Assembly (NCBI RefSeq): GCF_000739875.1
Contig: NZ_BBJR01000024.1
Span: 62,001-126,000 of the forward strand
Length of the DNA stretch: 64,000 nucleotides
Source of the DNA: Comamonas aquatica NBRC 14918
GTDB lineage: Bacteria; Pseudomonadota; Gammaproteobacteria; Burkholderiales; Burkholderiaceae_C
Direction: 5' to 3'
Under the pieces are notes generated by a model. That model made no database searches, had not been told where the DNA came from, and saw nothing but the letters and a program-made list of their open reading frames with translations. This document shows, in pieces, positions 1 to 8,427 of this stretch; the stretch's first letter is position 1; every line of letters begins with the position of its first letter. The position numbers and the translations under genes were made by a program.

Positions 1-1892
1 ACTACGAAGCCATCACGCTGGACCGCCGGCGGGCCACGCTGCTGCGCCAGCAGATCCTGGCGCACATCGTCGCGCACGACCTGCACCAGGACCTGGGCAT
101 GGCGGCGCCGCGCTCCGAGGCCGAGGAGCAGGAGCTGCTGAACAAGACCGATGCCTACCTGTGCGAACTCAAGGAAAGCCAGATCCGCGACGGTCTGCAC
201 ATCTTTGGCCAGTCGCCCACCGGCCGGCTGGAGCGCGATACCTTGCTGGCCCTGGCACGCCACCCCGTGGGCCACGGCCAGGGCGCCAACAACAGCCTGA
301 TCCGGGCGCTGGCGCAGGACCTGCTGCCGGGCTGCGACTTCGACCCGCTGGACGCCGCCTGGGAGCAGCCCTGGAGCGGCCCGTTCCCCGAGCTGCTGCG
401 GCAGGTCGACCCCCAGCCCTGGCGCCACACCGGCGATACGCGCGAGCGGCTGGAACTGCTGGCACTGCAAATTCTGGAGCATGATGCGCTTGACAGCATT
501 GCGCTGGAGGCCAATTTTGTGCATGCCCGCCAGGTGCTGCAACGCGTGCAGCACGACCTGCGGCCACGCCTGCAGGACTGCGGCCCGCAGGAAATCCTGC
601 AGCTCAGTCGTGGCCTGCAGGGGCGCTTCGTGCCCGCCGGGCCCAGCGGTGCGCCAACGCGCGGTCGCCCCGACGTGCTGCCCACCGGGCGCAACTTCTT
701 TTCCATCGACACCCGGGCCGTGCCCACGCCCACCAGCTGGACCCTGGGCCTCAAGTCGGCCCAGCTGCTGGTCGAGCGCTACACCCAGGAGCATGGCGAC
801 TACCCCCGCTCGCTGGGCCTGTCGGTCTGGGGCACGTCCACCATGCGCACCGGCGGCGACGACATCGCCCAGGCCTTCGCCTTGCTGGGCGTGCGCCCCA
901 AGTGGGACGACGGCAGCTGGCGCGTGAGCGACTTCGAGGTGCTGCCCATGTCCATCCTGGGCCGCCCCCGGGTGGACGTGACCTTGCGGGTGTCCGGCTT
1001 CTTCCGCGACGCGTTCACGAACGTGATCCGCCTGTTCGATGCCGCCGTGCAGAAGGTCGCCAGCCTGGACGACGAGGATGCCTTCACCAACCCCATCCGC
1101 GCGCGCGTGCTGCAGGAAGCGGCCGAGCTGCAGGCCCAGGGCCTGAGCCACGAGGCGGCCCGCCACCAGGCCGGGTTGCGCGTGTTCGGCGCCAAGCCCG
1201 GCAGCTATGGCGCCGGCCTGCAGGGGCTGATCGACGGCCGCAACTGGGACAGCGACGAGGACCTGGCCACTGCCTACCGCAACTGGGGCGCCTATGCCTA
1301 TGGCCAGCAGGACGACGGCACGGCGGTGCCCGAGACCTTTGTGCGCCGCCTCAGCGAGATCCAGCTGGTGGTGCAGAACCAGGACAACCGCGAGCACGAC
1401 CTGCTGGACTCGGACGATTACTACCAGTTCCAGGGGGGCATGGCGGCCGCCGTGCGCCATTACAGCGGCCAGCAGCCGGACCTGTACTTTGGCGATCACA
1501 GCAACCCGCAGTCGCCGCGCATGCGCACGCTGCAGGAGGAAATCAGCCGCGTGGTGCGCGCGCGCGTGACCAATCCCAAGTGGATCGAGGGCATCAAGCG
1601 CCACGGCTACAAGGGCGCGTTCGAGGTCGCGGCCACGGTGGACTATCTGTTCGCCTTCGACGCCACGGCGCGCGTGGTGCGCGACGACCAGTACGCCCGC
1701 GTGACCGACGCCTTCGTGGCCGATGCCGCCACGCGCGATTTCCTGCAGCAGCACAATCCGGCGGCCTTCCACGGCATGTGCGAGCGCCTGCTGGAGGCCA
1801 TCGGCCGCGGCCTGTGGCAACAACCCGGTGAGCACCAGCAACTGCTGGAGCAGCACTTGCTGGCCACCGAGCAACTTTTGGAGAGCCGATGA
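1..1892 (+). CDS. cobN: Cobaltochelatase subunit CobN, 3' part (5' end outside window)
   Basis: This is the large, metal- and corrin-binding subunit of the aerobic cobaltochelatase, which inserts cobalt into hydrogenobyrinate a,c-diamide during cobalamin synthesis in the cytoplasm. The frame is already open at base 3 and runs about 630 codons to TGA, so only the C-terminal half of a normally 1100-1400-residue protein is present. The ATG at 99 is internal, not the start. The sequence has CobN/BchH-family C-terminal character, including GKPGSYG-like AKPGSYGAGLQ and the LSVWGTSTMRTGGDDIAQA stretch. The stop overlaps the ATG of the next gene (ATGA-type coupling), so it is translated together with the chlI/chlD gene downstream. 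BchH is the alternative family, but no chlorophyll genes are visible. Confidence 0.93.
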   Translation, partial: YEAITLDRRRATLLRQQILAHIVAHDLHQDLGMAAPRSEAEEQELLNKTDAYLCELKESQIRDGLHIFGQSPTGRLERDTLLALARHPVGHGQGANNSLIRALAQDLLPGCDFDPLDAAWEQPWSGPFPELLRQVDPQPWRHTGDTRERLELLALQILEHDALDSIALEANFVHARQVLQRVQHDLRPRLQDCGPQEILQLSRGLQGRFVPAGPSGAPTRGRPDVLPTGRNFFSIDTRAVPTPTSWTLGLKSAQLLVERYTQEHGDYPRSLGLSVWGTSTMRTGGDDIAQAFALLGVRPKWDDGSWRVSDFEVLPMSILGRPRVDVTLRVSGFFRDAFTNVIRLFDAAVQKVASLDDEDAFTNPIRARVLQEAAELQAQGLSHEAARHQAGLRVFGAKPGSYGAGLQGLIDGRNWDSDEDLATAYRNWGAYAYGQQDDGTAVPETFVRRLSEIQLVVQNQDNREHDLLDSDDYYQFQGGMAAAVRHYSGQQPDLYFGDHSNPQSPRMRTLQEEISRVVRARVTNPKWIEGIKRHGYKGAFEVAATVDYLFAFDATARVVRDDQYARVTDAFVADAATRDFLQQHNPAAFHGMCERLLEAIGRGLWQQPGEHQQLLEQHLLATEQLLESR

Positions 1893-2992
1893 TGTCGATA
1901 GCCACCCCGCCTGCCACCGCGCCCGTGGGATTCCCCTTCACGGCCATCGAGGGCCAGCCCCTGCTGCAACGGGCCCTGCTGCTGGCGGCCGTGGACCCCT
2001 TGTTGGGCGGGGTACTGGTTGAGGGGCCACGCGGCACGGCCAAGTCCACCAGCGCCCGCGCGCTGGCCGCGCTGCTGCCGGCCGGCCGCTTTGTGAATCT
2101 GCCGCTGGGCGCCACCGAGGAGCAGCTGGTCGGTTCGCTGGACCTGGAGGCGGCCCTGCAGCGCAGCGCCGTGCAGTTCCGCCCCGGCCTGCTGGCGCGC
2201 GCCCATGGCGGGATCCTGTATGTGGACGAGGTCAATCTGCTGGCCGATGGCCTGGTCGACCTGCTGCTGGACGTGAGCGCCAGCGGCATCAACCGCGTGG
2301 AGCGCGACGGTGTGTCGCACCAGCACGAGGCGCGCATCACCCTGATCGGCACCATGAACCCCGAGGAGGGACAGTTGCGCCCGCAGCTGCTGGACCGTTT
2401 CGGCCTGTTTGTGCGGCTGGAGAACGTGCCCAACGCCCAGGTGCGCAAGGCCATCGTGCGCACCCGCATGGCCTTCGATGCCGATCCGCAGGCCTTTGCC
2501 AGCCGCCATGCCGCCGCACAGACGGCCCTGGCGCTGCGTGTGGCGCAGGCCCGCGACCGGCAGGCCACCGTGGAGTGGCCCGAGGCCGTGCACGACGAGG
2601 TGGCCCAGCGCTGCCAGGACGCCGGTGTGGAAGGCGTGCGGGCCGATCTGGTGATGCTGCGTGCCGCGCGCGCCCATGCCGCGCTGGAGGCCCGGGCGCA
2701 GGTGACGCCGGCCGATGTGCAGGCCGTGGCCGAACTGGCGCTGGCCCACCGCCGCACCCAGGGGCAGCCGCGAACGTCTTCCAGCCCACCGGCCGAGCCA
2801 CCGCAGCAGCAGCCTGAGGCCCCGCCTGCGCAGGCGGCCACGAACCCACCACCCACGGACCCGGCGCCCGCACCGGACGCCGGCCCTGCGGACCAGAACC
2901 CGGCTGATGATTGGGGCGCCATGCCGGCTTCGCAGGCCGTGCCCCTGCAGGCGGTGAAAGCACTGAGGCCTTTTCAGCCAAAAAAAGCCTGA
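1889..2992 (+). CDS. ChlI-type AAA+ chelatase subunit (zero-frame product of a frameshifted chlD gene)
   Basis: A 367-residue AAA+ ATPase of the magnesium/cobalt chelatase small-subunit class that would power metal insertion by CobN. Walker A is GPRGTAKST (about residues 46-54) and Walker B is ILYVDEVNLL (Asp113-Glu114); the helical ATPase lid follows. From about residue 290 the chain becomes a Pro/Ala-rich linker, which is typical of ChlD rather than of free ChlI. The frame stops at TGA 2990-2992, directly after seven A residues. A -1 slip on that A-run joins this frame to the VWA frame and gives a protein of about 590 residues (1889-3660), a normal ChlD length. The start ATG overlaps the cobN stop by 4 bases. 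Which product dominates cannot be told from sequence. Confidence 0.9.
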   Translation: MMSIATPPATAPVGFPFTAIEGQPLLQRALLLAAVDPLLGGVLVEGPRGTAKSTSARALAALLPAGRFVNLPLGATEEQLVGSLDLEAALQRSAVQFRPGLLARAHGGILYVDEVNLLADGLVDLLLDVSASGINRVERDGVSHQHEARITLIGTMNPEEGQLRPQLLDRFGLFVRLENVPNAQVRKAIVRTRMAFDADPQAFASRHAAAQTALALRVAQARDRQATVEWPEAVHDEVAQRCQDAGVEGVRADLVMLRAARAHAALEARAQVTPADVQAVAELALAHRRTQGQPRTSSSPPAEPPQQQPEAPPAQAATNPPPTDPAPAPDAGPADQNPADDWGAMPASQAVPLQAVKALRPFQPKKA

Positions 2993-3660
2993 CGCGCTCT
3001 GCCCCCACGGGCCAGGCCGGACAGGCCGTGGCAGGGCGCGACAGCAACACGGCACGCAAGGGCCGCAGCCTGGGGCCGGCCAGCCGTCAGCTGGACTGGG
3101 CCGCCACGCTGGCGGCCAAGGGCCCGGGTGCGCTGCAACCGCAGCATCTGCACTTTCGCCGCCAGCCACAGGGGCGCAAGACCTTGCACCTGGTGCTGCT
3201 GGACCAGTCCGCGTCCATGCTGCGCGGGCAGAAGCTGGCCTGGGCCAAGGGCTGCTTGCTGGCCCTGTCCACGCTGTTCTACCGTCGCCGCGACGCGATG
3301 GCCGTCCTCGGTTTTTCGGGTGAGCAGGCGCAGTGGCTGCAAAAGCCCAGCAAGGCCGGGCTGTTCAACGAGCACTGGATCGCTCCGTTGCGCGGTGGCG
3401 GGGCCACGCCCATCCAGTCGGCCATCGATGCCGTGCAGGACGCTGTGCGCCGCGCCCCGGCTGGCACGCAGGTGGCCGTATGGCTGCTGACCGACGGCCG
3501 GTTCGACCCGTTGCCGCAACGCCCCGGGGGGGTCGACGACTGCTACATCATCGACTTTGAAGACGGGGCCGTGGCCCTGGGTCGCTGCCACCGCCTGGCC
3601 GAGATGTGGGGTGGCACCTGCGTGCCTGCCGCGCAGTGGGGCGCACCGACTGCGGGCTAA
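2911..3660 (+). CDS. VWA-domain half of ChlD-type cobaltochelatase subunit (reached by -1 frameshift)
   Basis: A von Willebrand A domain with the metal-ion-dependent adhesion site DQSAS (Asp98 in this frame) and TDGRFDP later in the fold, as in the C-terminus of ChlD/BchD/CobT, which organises the AAA+ ring against CobN. The first in-frame ATG (2911) lies 80 bases inside the preceding gene and has no convincing ribosome-binding site. Residues before about 2986 are the out-of-frame shadow of the ChlI linker. It is therefore more likely made as the tail of a frameshifted 1889-3660 protein than as a separate 249-residue protein. Independent initiation at 2911 cannot be excluded. No separate chlI or cobS gene is visible in the window. 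Confidence 0.85.
   Translation: MGRHAGFAGRAPAGGESTEAFSAKKSLTRSAPTGQAGQAVAGRDSNTARKGRSLGPASRQLDWAATLAAKGPGALQPQHLHFRRQPQGRKTLHLVLLDQSASMLRGQKLAWAKGCLLALSTLFYRRRDAMAVLGFSGEQAQWLQKPSKAGLFNEHWIAPLRGGGATPIQSAIDAVQDAVRRAPAGTQVAVWLLTDGRFDPLPQRPGGVDDCYIIDFEDGAVALGRCHRLAEMWGGTCVPAAQWGAPTAG
2980..3040 (+). promoter_or_regulatory. -1 programmed ribosomal frameshift signal in chlD
   Basis: The slippery heptamer A AAA AAA occupies 2980-2986, read in zero frame as CCA AAA AAA GCC TGA. Six bases later a stem-loop begins. Bases 2993-3003 pair with 3030-3040 (11 pairs, one G-U), and after a 3-base bulge 3007-3010 pair with 3026-3029. Heptamer, short spacer and strong hairpin are the three classical elements of -1 frameshifting, and the zero-frame stop follows at once. 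The -1 frame is open to 3660 and encodes the expected ChlD C-terminus. The arrangement is read directly from the sequence. Function is inferred, though chlD frameshifting beside cobN has been described as a class. Confidence 0.82.
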
Positions 3661-3794
3661 GCTGCGGCGGCCACCGGCGGGGGCGCAACGGGAATTGGCG
3701 CGATCCGTCAAGCCATATCCGAGCAGGCGGTCATGGTGCTGCCGGTGCAGGCATCGGCACTGCCCGCATAGTTGGGGCAAGGAGCTGATGCCGC

Positions 3795-6509
3795 ATGACC
3801 CCACGCCCAGACTGCCCCCCTCCCGCACCGCCTTGGCACGCGCAACCGGCCGAGCAGGCCCTGGCCGCGCTGGACAGCTGCCCCCAGGGGCTGACTGCCG
3901 CGCAGGCCGCGCAGCGCCTGGCCCAGCACGGACCCAATTGCCTGCAGGCGGCCCCCCGGCGCAGTGCCTGGCTGCGCCTGCTGCTGCAGTTCCACAACGT
4001 GCTGCTGTACGTCATGCTGGCCGCAGCGGTGGTCACGGCCTTTCTCGGCCACTGGGTGGACACCGGTGTGCTGCTGGCGGCGGTGCTGGTCAATGCCGCC
4101 ATCGGCTTTGTGCAGGAGGGCAAGGCCGAATCGGCGCTGGATGCCATCCGCGCCATGCTGTCGCCGCATGCCGTGGTGTTGCGCGATGGCCAGCGCCAGG
4201 AGATCGACGCTGCAGACCTGGTGCCCGGCGATGTGGTGCTGCTGGCCTCGGGCGACCGCGTGCCGGCCGACCTGCGGCTGCTGCAGGTCAAGGAGCTGCG
4301 CTGCGATGAATCCGCGCTCACCGGCGAGTCCATGCCGGTGGACAAACACATAGAGGGTGTGGTCGCCGAGGCCCCCCTGGGGGACCGCCGTGGCATGGCC
4401 TATGCCGGTACCCTGGTCGCCTATGGCCAGGCCACCGGCCTGGTGGTCGCCACCGCACGCGACACCGAGATCGGCCGCATCGACCGCCTGCTGGCCGATG
4501 TGGCCAGCACCAGCACGCCCTTGCTGCGCCAGATCGACCATTTCGGTCACCGGCTGGCCGGGGTCATCCTGGGGCTGGCGGTGCTCACCTTTGTCCTGGG
4601 GGTCTGGCTGCGCGGGCACCCTGCGGCCGACATGTTCATGCTGGTGGTGGCGCTGGTGGCCTCGGCCATCCCCGAGGGGCTGCCAGCCATCATGACCATC
4701 ACCCTGGCCTTGGGCGTGCAGCGCATGGCGCGGCGCCAGGCCATCGTGCGCCGCCTGCCGGCGGTGGAGACCCTGGGGTCGGTCACGGTGATCTGCTCGG
4801 ACAAGACCGGCACGCTGACCCGCAACGAGATGACGGTGCAGCGTGTGGTCTGCGCCGGGCTGGACGTGGCCGTCAGCGGTGCCGGCTACCTGCCTGAGGG
4901 GCGCTTCCAGGTGGGCGCACACGTGATCGACCCCGACCGCCACGAAGCCTTGGCGCTGGCCTTGCGGGCATGCGTGCTGTGCAACGACGCGCGCATGGCG
5001 CTCGATGAACAGGGCCAGTGGCATGTGGTGGGCGACCCGACCGAAGGGGCGCTGCTGGTGGCCGGCCACAAGGCGGGGCTGATGCAGGAGGTGGCGGCGG
5101 CCGCCTGGCCGCGCAGCGACTCCATCCCTTTCGAGTCGCAGCACCGTTTCATGGCCACGGCCCACCGCGATGATGCCGGCACGCCCTGGATCTTTGCCAA
5201 GGGTGCGCCCGAGAAGATGCTGGACATCTGCGACCGGGAATGGGGGCCACAGGGCGAGCGGCCCGTGGATGTCGACACCTGGCGGCGCATGGCCACCGAC
5301 ATGGCCGCGCGCGGCCTGCGCCTGCTGGGCCTGGCCTGCAAGCGGGCGGCCCCCGCCGGGCAGGGGCTGGCGTTTGCCGATGTGGCCCAGGGCTACACCC
5401 TGCTGGCCCTGGTCGGCATTGCCGACCCGCCGCGCGACGAGGCGGTGCGGGCCGTGGCCCAGTGCCATGCGGCCGGCATCCGCGTGAAGATGATCACCGG
5501 CGACCACGGCGAGACCGCGCGCGCCATTGGTGCGCAGCTGGCCATCGGGACGGGCAAACCCGCCGTCACCGGGGCCGAGCTGGAGCTGATGGGCGATGCC
5601 GAACTGCAGCGCGTGGCGCTGGAGGTGGACGTGTTCGCGCGCGCCAGCCCGGAGCACAAGCTGCGCCTGGTGCAGGCCCTGCAGCGGCACGGCCAGGTGG
5701 TGGCCATGACCGGCGACGGCGTGAACGACGCCCCGGCCCTGAAATGCGCCGATGTGGGCGTGGCCATGGGCGGCAAGGGCACGGAAGCGGCCAAGGAGGC
5801 GGGCGATGTGGTGCTGGCCGACGACAACTTTGCCACCATCGCCGCGGCCGTGCACGAAGGGCGCGCGGTGTACGACAACATCCGCAAGTTCATCCTGTTC
5901 ATGCTGCCCACGAACGGCGGTGAGGCGCTGGTGGTGATCGCGGCCATCCTGTTCCAGCTGACGCTGCCGATGACACCGGCCCAGGTGCTGTGGATCAACA
6001 TGGCCACGTCCTGCACCCTGGGGCTGGCGCTGGCCTTCGAGCCGGCCGAGCCGGGCATCATGCAGCGGCCCCCGCGCCCGCCGCAGGAGACCCTGATTTC
6101 GGGCCTGTTCATCTGGCGCGTGCTGCTGGTCTCGGTGCTGATGATGGCAACCGCGCTGGGCCTCTTCCTGTGGGAGCTGGCGCAGGGCACCGAACTGGCC
6201 GTGGCGCGCACCATGGCCGTCAGCACCATCGTGCTGGCGGAGATGGGCTACCTGCTCAGCAGCCGCTTGGTGCTGGCCCCGGCCTTCAGCCGGGAGGCCC
6301 TGAACGGCAACTGGGTGCTGGTGTGGACGCTGCTGGCCTGCCTGCTGCTGCAGCTGGGCTTCGTGCACCTGCCGGTGTTGCAGTCCATCTTTGGCTCGGC
6401 GGCGCTGGATGCGGCGCAGTGGGCCAAGGTCGTCCTGGCGGGGGGCGTGGTATTCCTGGGCGCCGAGCTGGACAAGTGGCGTGCCCGCCGGGCAGCGCAG
6501 CGCCGCTGA
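3795..6509 (+). CDS. P-type cation-transporting ATPase (P2/SERCA-like class)
   Basis: A 904-residue membrane pump that couples ATP hydrolysis to cation export. Seen in order: an N-terminal cation-ATPase domain, paired membrane helices near residues 70-105, an actuator domain with TGES (177-180), the ion-site helix motif PEGLP (293-297), the phosphorylated Asp336 in CSDKTGTLTRNEM, an ATP-binding domain with KGAPEKM, the hinge MTGDGVNDAPAL, and six C-terminal helices. PEGLP together with this layout places it with Ca2+/Na+/H+-type P2 ATPases and not with the CPC-type heavy-metal pumps. The cation is not determinable. An SD-like GGAG lies about 12 bases before the ATG. The 134-base gap after chlD shows no riboswitch I can recognise, so it is probably an independent unit. 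Confidence 0.92.
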   Translation: MTPRPDCPPPAPPWHAQPAEQALAALDSCPQGLTAAQAAQRLAQHGPNCLQAAPRRSAWLRLLLQFHNVLLYVMLAAAVVTAFLGHWVDTGVLLAAVLVNAAIGFVQEGKAESALDAIRAMLSPHAVVLRDGQRQEIDAADLVPGDVVLLASGDRVPADLRLLQVKELRCDESALTGESMPVDKHIEGVVAEAPLGDRRGMAYAGTLVAYGQATGLVVATARDTEIGRIDRLLADVASTSTPLLRQIDHFGHRLAGVILGLAVLTFVLGVWLRGHPAADMFMLVVALVASAIPEGLPAIMTITLALGVQRMARRQAIVRRLPAVETLGSVTVICSDKTGTLTRNEMTVQRVVCAGLDVAVSGAGYLPEGRFQVGAHVIDPDRHEALALALRACVLCNDARMALDEQGQWHVVGDPTEGALLVAGHKAGLMQEVAAAAWPRSDSIPFESQHRFMATAHRDDAGTPWIFAKGAPEKMLDICDREWGPQGERPVDVDTWRRMATDMAARGLRLLGLACKRAAPAGQGLAFADVAQGYTLLALVGIADPPRDEAVRAVAQCHAAGIRVKMITGDHGETARAIGAQLAIGTGKPAVTGAELELMGDAELQRVALEVDVFARASPEHKLRLVQALQRHGQVVAMTGDGVNDAPALKCADVGVAMGGKGTEAAKEAGDVVLADDNFATIAAAVHEGRAVYDNIRKFILFMLPTNGGEALVVIAAILFQLTLPMTPAQVLWINMATSCTLGLALAFEPAEPGIMQRPPRPPQETLISGLFIWRVLLVSVLMMATALGLFLWELAQGTELAVARTMAVSTIVLAEMGYLLSSRLVLAPAFSREALNGNWVLVWTLLACLLLQLGFVHLPVLQSIFGSAALDAAQWAKVVLAGGVVFLGAELDKWRARRAAQRR

Positions 6510-6632
6510 GCAGGGGGCGGTACCTGCCCGCCACAGCGCCCGGATGGGGGGCGGCTGTGCGATCTGCATGAAAAAGCCGCCGGCGCTTACTGGACAAGCG
6601 CGGGCAGCTATGTTTTTTTGGAGGGGCTGTGA

Positions 6633-7427
6633 TCAGCCCAGCAGCAGGGCGTCGTCGGCCAGCTTTTCGCCGCGCACCTTTTCGAACATCTGCAGCAGGT
6701 CGGGCACATCCATCTGGGCGCGCTCTTCGCCGCGCACGTCCAGCACCACCTGGCCCTGGTGCAGCATCACCGTGCGCTCGCCCACGTCCAGGGCCTGGCG
6801 CATGCTGTGTGTGACCATCATGGTGGTCAGCTTGCTTTCGGCCACGATGCGCGCGGTCAGCTGCAGCACGAAGTCGGCGGTGCGCGGGTCCAGCGCGGCG
6901 GTGTGCTCGTCCAGCAGCAGGATGCGCGAGGGTTGCAGCGCCGCCATCAGCAGGCTGACGGCCTGGCGCTGACCACCGGACAGCAGGCCGATGCGGTCGC
7001 TGAGGCGGTTTTCCAGGCCCAGGCCCAGGGTGGCCAGGCGTTCGCGGTACAGCTCGCGGTGCTCGGCCTTGACGGCCAGCGACAGACCGCGCGAGCCGCC
7101 CCGGCGGTGCGCCAGGGCCATGTTCTCTTCGATGGTCAGGTCTTCGCAGGTGCCGGCCATGGGGTCCTGGAACACGCGGGCCACGCGGTGGGCACGGTCC
7201 CAGACCGGGCGGCGGGTCATGTCCTCGCCGGAGATGTGGATGCTGCCCTTGTCCACGCTCTGGTCACCGGAGATGGTGTTCAGGAAGGTGGACTTGCCGG
7301 CGCCGTTGGAGCCGATGACGGTGACAAACTGGCCGTCGGGGATTTCCAGCGACAGGCCGCGCAGGGCGCGGGTTTCGATGGGGGTGCCGGGGTTGAAGGT
7401 GAGTTCGAGGTTTTTGGCGCTCAACAT
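6633..7427 (-). CDS. ABC transporter ATP-binding protein (TrpZ/COG1101-like)
   Basis: The cytoplasmic ATPase of a three-gene importer. Walker A is GSNGAGKST (residues 39-47), the signature is LSGGQRQAV, Walker B is ILLLDEHTAALDP and the switch His is in VTHSM. The DEHTAALDP form (His where most have Pro) is characteristic of the family that partners with COG4120 permeases and COG2984 binding proteins, typified by the streptococcal tryptophan importer TrpXYZ. It is the last gene of the minus-strand operon, 30 bases after the permease. The substrate is unproven: tryptophan or another aromatic compound by analogy only. Confidence 0.9.
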   Translation of the reverse strand: MLSAKNLELTFNPGTPIETRALRGLSLEIPDGQFVTVIGSNGAGKSTFLNTISGDQSVDKGSIHISGEDMTRRPVWDRAHRVARVFQDPMAGTCEDLTIEENMALAHRRGGSRGLSLAVKAEHRELYRERLATLGLGLENRLSDRIGLLSGGQRQAVSLLMAALQPSRILLLDEHTAALDPRTADFVLQLTARIVAESKLTTMMVTHSMRQALDVGERTVMLHQGQVVLDVRGEERAQMDVPDLLQMFEKVRGEKLADDALLLG

Positions 7428-7457
7428 AGGGGTTCGACTTTCTTCACAGTGGGCGCA

Positions 7458-8342
7458 TCAAGGCTTGCGGCTCAGCTTGCGCTTGAGCTGGGGGATCACC
7501 AGGGCGATGGTCACCAGCACGGCGGTGACCAGGTTCAGGTCCTGCGCCTTGAGGCCGATGAAGTCGCTGTTGAGTGCGGCGGCGATGAAGAAACGGTAGA
7601 CGATGGCGCCGACCACCACGGCCAGCGTGGCCCAGATGATCTTGCGCGAGGGCAGGATGGACTCGCCCACGATCACGGCTGCCAGGCCGATGACGATGGT
7701 GCCGATGCCCATGGAGATGTCGGAGCCGCCCTGGGTCTGCACGAACATGGCGCCGGCCAGGCCGACCAGGCCGTTGGAGACGGCCATGCCCAGCAGGATC
7801 ATCGCGCCGGTGTTCACGCCCTGGGCACGGGCCATGCGTGGGTTGGAGCCGGTGGCACGGATGGCCAGGCCACGCTCGGTGGCAAAGAACCAGTCCAGGG
7901 CCAGCTTGGCTGCGACCACGATCACCAGCAGCAGCAGGGGACGGAACACGTAGTCTTCCATGCCGGCGGGTTGCAGCAGGTTGAAGATGGTGGGGTCGTT
8001 GATCAGCGGCACGTTGGGGCCGCCCATGATGCGCAGGTTCACGGAGTACAGCGCGATCATCATCAGGATCGAGGCCAGCAGGTCCATGATCTTGAGCTTG
8101 ACGTTGAGCCAGCCCGTGACCATGCCGGCCACGGCACCGGCCGCCGTGGCGGCCAGGGTGGCGATCCAGGGATTGATGCCTGCGGCAATCAGCACGGCGC
8201 AGACCGCGCCACCCAGGGGAAAGCTGCCGTCCACGGTCAGGTCCGGGAAACGCAGCAGTCGGAAAGAGATGTACACACCCAGCGCGACGAGGGCGAAGAT
8301 CAGGCCAATTTCAATGGCACCGAACAGCGAAAACAGAGACAT
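7458..8342 (-). CDS. ABC transporter permease (TrpY/COG4120-like)
   Basis: A 294-residue inner-membrane protein with about eight hydrophobic segments, starting SLFGAIEIGLIFALVALGVY. It belongs to the branched-chain-amino-acid-type permease superfamily. Conserved motifs include FPDLTVDGSFPLGGA and RATGSNPRMARAQG, which match the TrpY-like group. It forms the channel for the neighbouring ATPase and binding protein. The ATG at 8342 has only pyrimidines (CTTCCTTCC) just upstream instead of a Shine-Dalgarno sequence, so its translation may be weak. An intrinsic terminator lies between the binding-protein gene and this gene, which suggests the permease is made at a lower level. Confidence 0.9.
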   Translation of the reverse strand: MSLFSLFGAIEIGLIFALVALGVYISFRLLRFPDLTVDGSFPLGGAVCAVLIAAGINPWIATLAATAAGAVAGMVTGWLNVKLKIMDLLASILMMIALYSVNLRIMGGPNVPLINDPTIFNLLQPAGMEDYVFRPLLLLVIVVAAKLALDWFFATERGLAIRATGSNPRMARAQGVNTGAMILLGMAVSNGLVGLAGAMFVQTQGGSDISMGIGTIVIGLAAVIVGESILPSRKIIWATLAVVVGAIVYRFFIAAALNSDFIGLKAQDLNLVTAVLVTIALVIPQLKRKLSRKP

Positions 8343-8375
8343 GGAAGGAAGGCGGTCGGTAGCTGGGGTTCAACG

Positions 8376-8412
8376 AAAAAAAGGCAGGGCCAAGGCGTTG
8401 GCACCTGCCTTT
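8376..8412 (-). terminator. Intrinsic terminator/attenuator inside the ABC operon
   Basis: Bases 8380-8388 pair perfectly with 8404-8412, and the loop itself pairs (8389-8393 with 8398-8402), giving about 14 pairs with one bulged base and a four-base loop. On the minus strand the hairpin is followed by seven U (8376-8382). It lies directly after the binding-protein gene and before the permease gene, so some readthrough is needed to express the permease and ATPase. Confidence 0.85.
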
Positions 8413-8427
8413 GGGAAGGGTGCAAGC

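Noticed and set aside
2980-2992. A sequencing error or true frameshift mutation in the chlI/chlD gene
   Set aside because: The A-run could hide an indel, but a heptamer in the correct phase, six-base spacer and strong hairpin together are unlikely by chance, and chlD frameshifting is a known class.
3661-3794. Cobalamin riboswitch between chlD and the P-type ATPase
   Set aside because: No B12-box-like sequence or matching stem set could be found on either strand.
3708-6569. A 953-codon open frame on the minus strand across the P-type ATPase
   Set aside because: His/Gln/Arg-rich product without any domain, lying opposite a fully conserved ATPase gene. It is a codon-position shadow common in GC-rich DNA.
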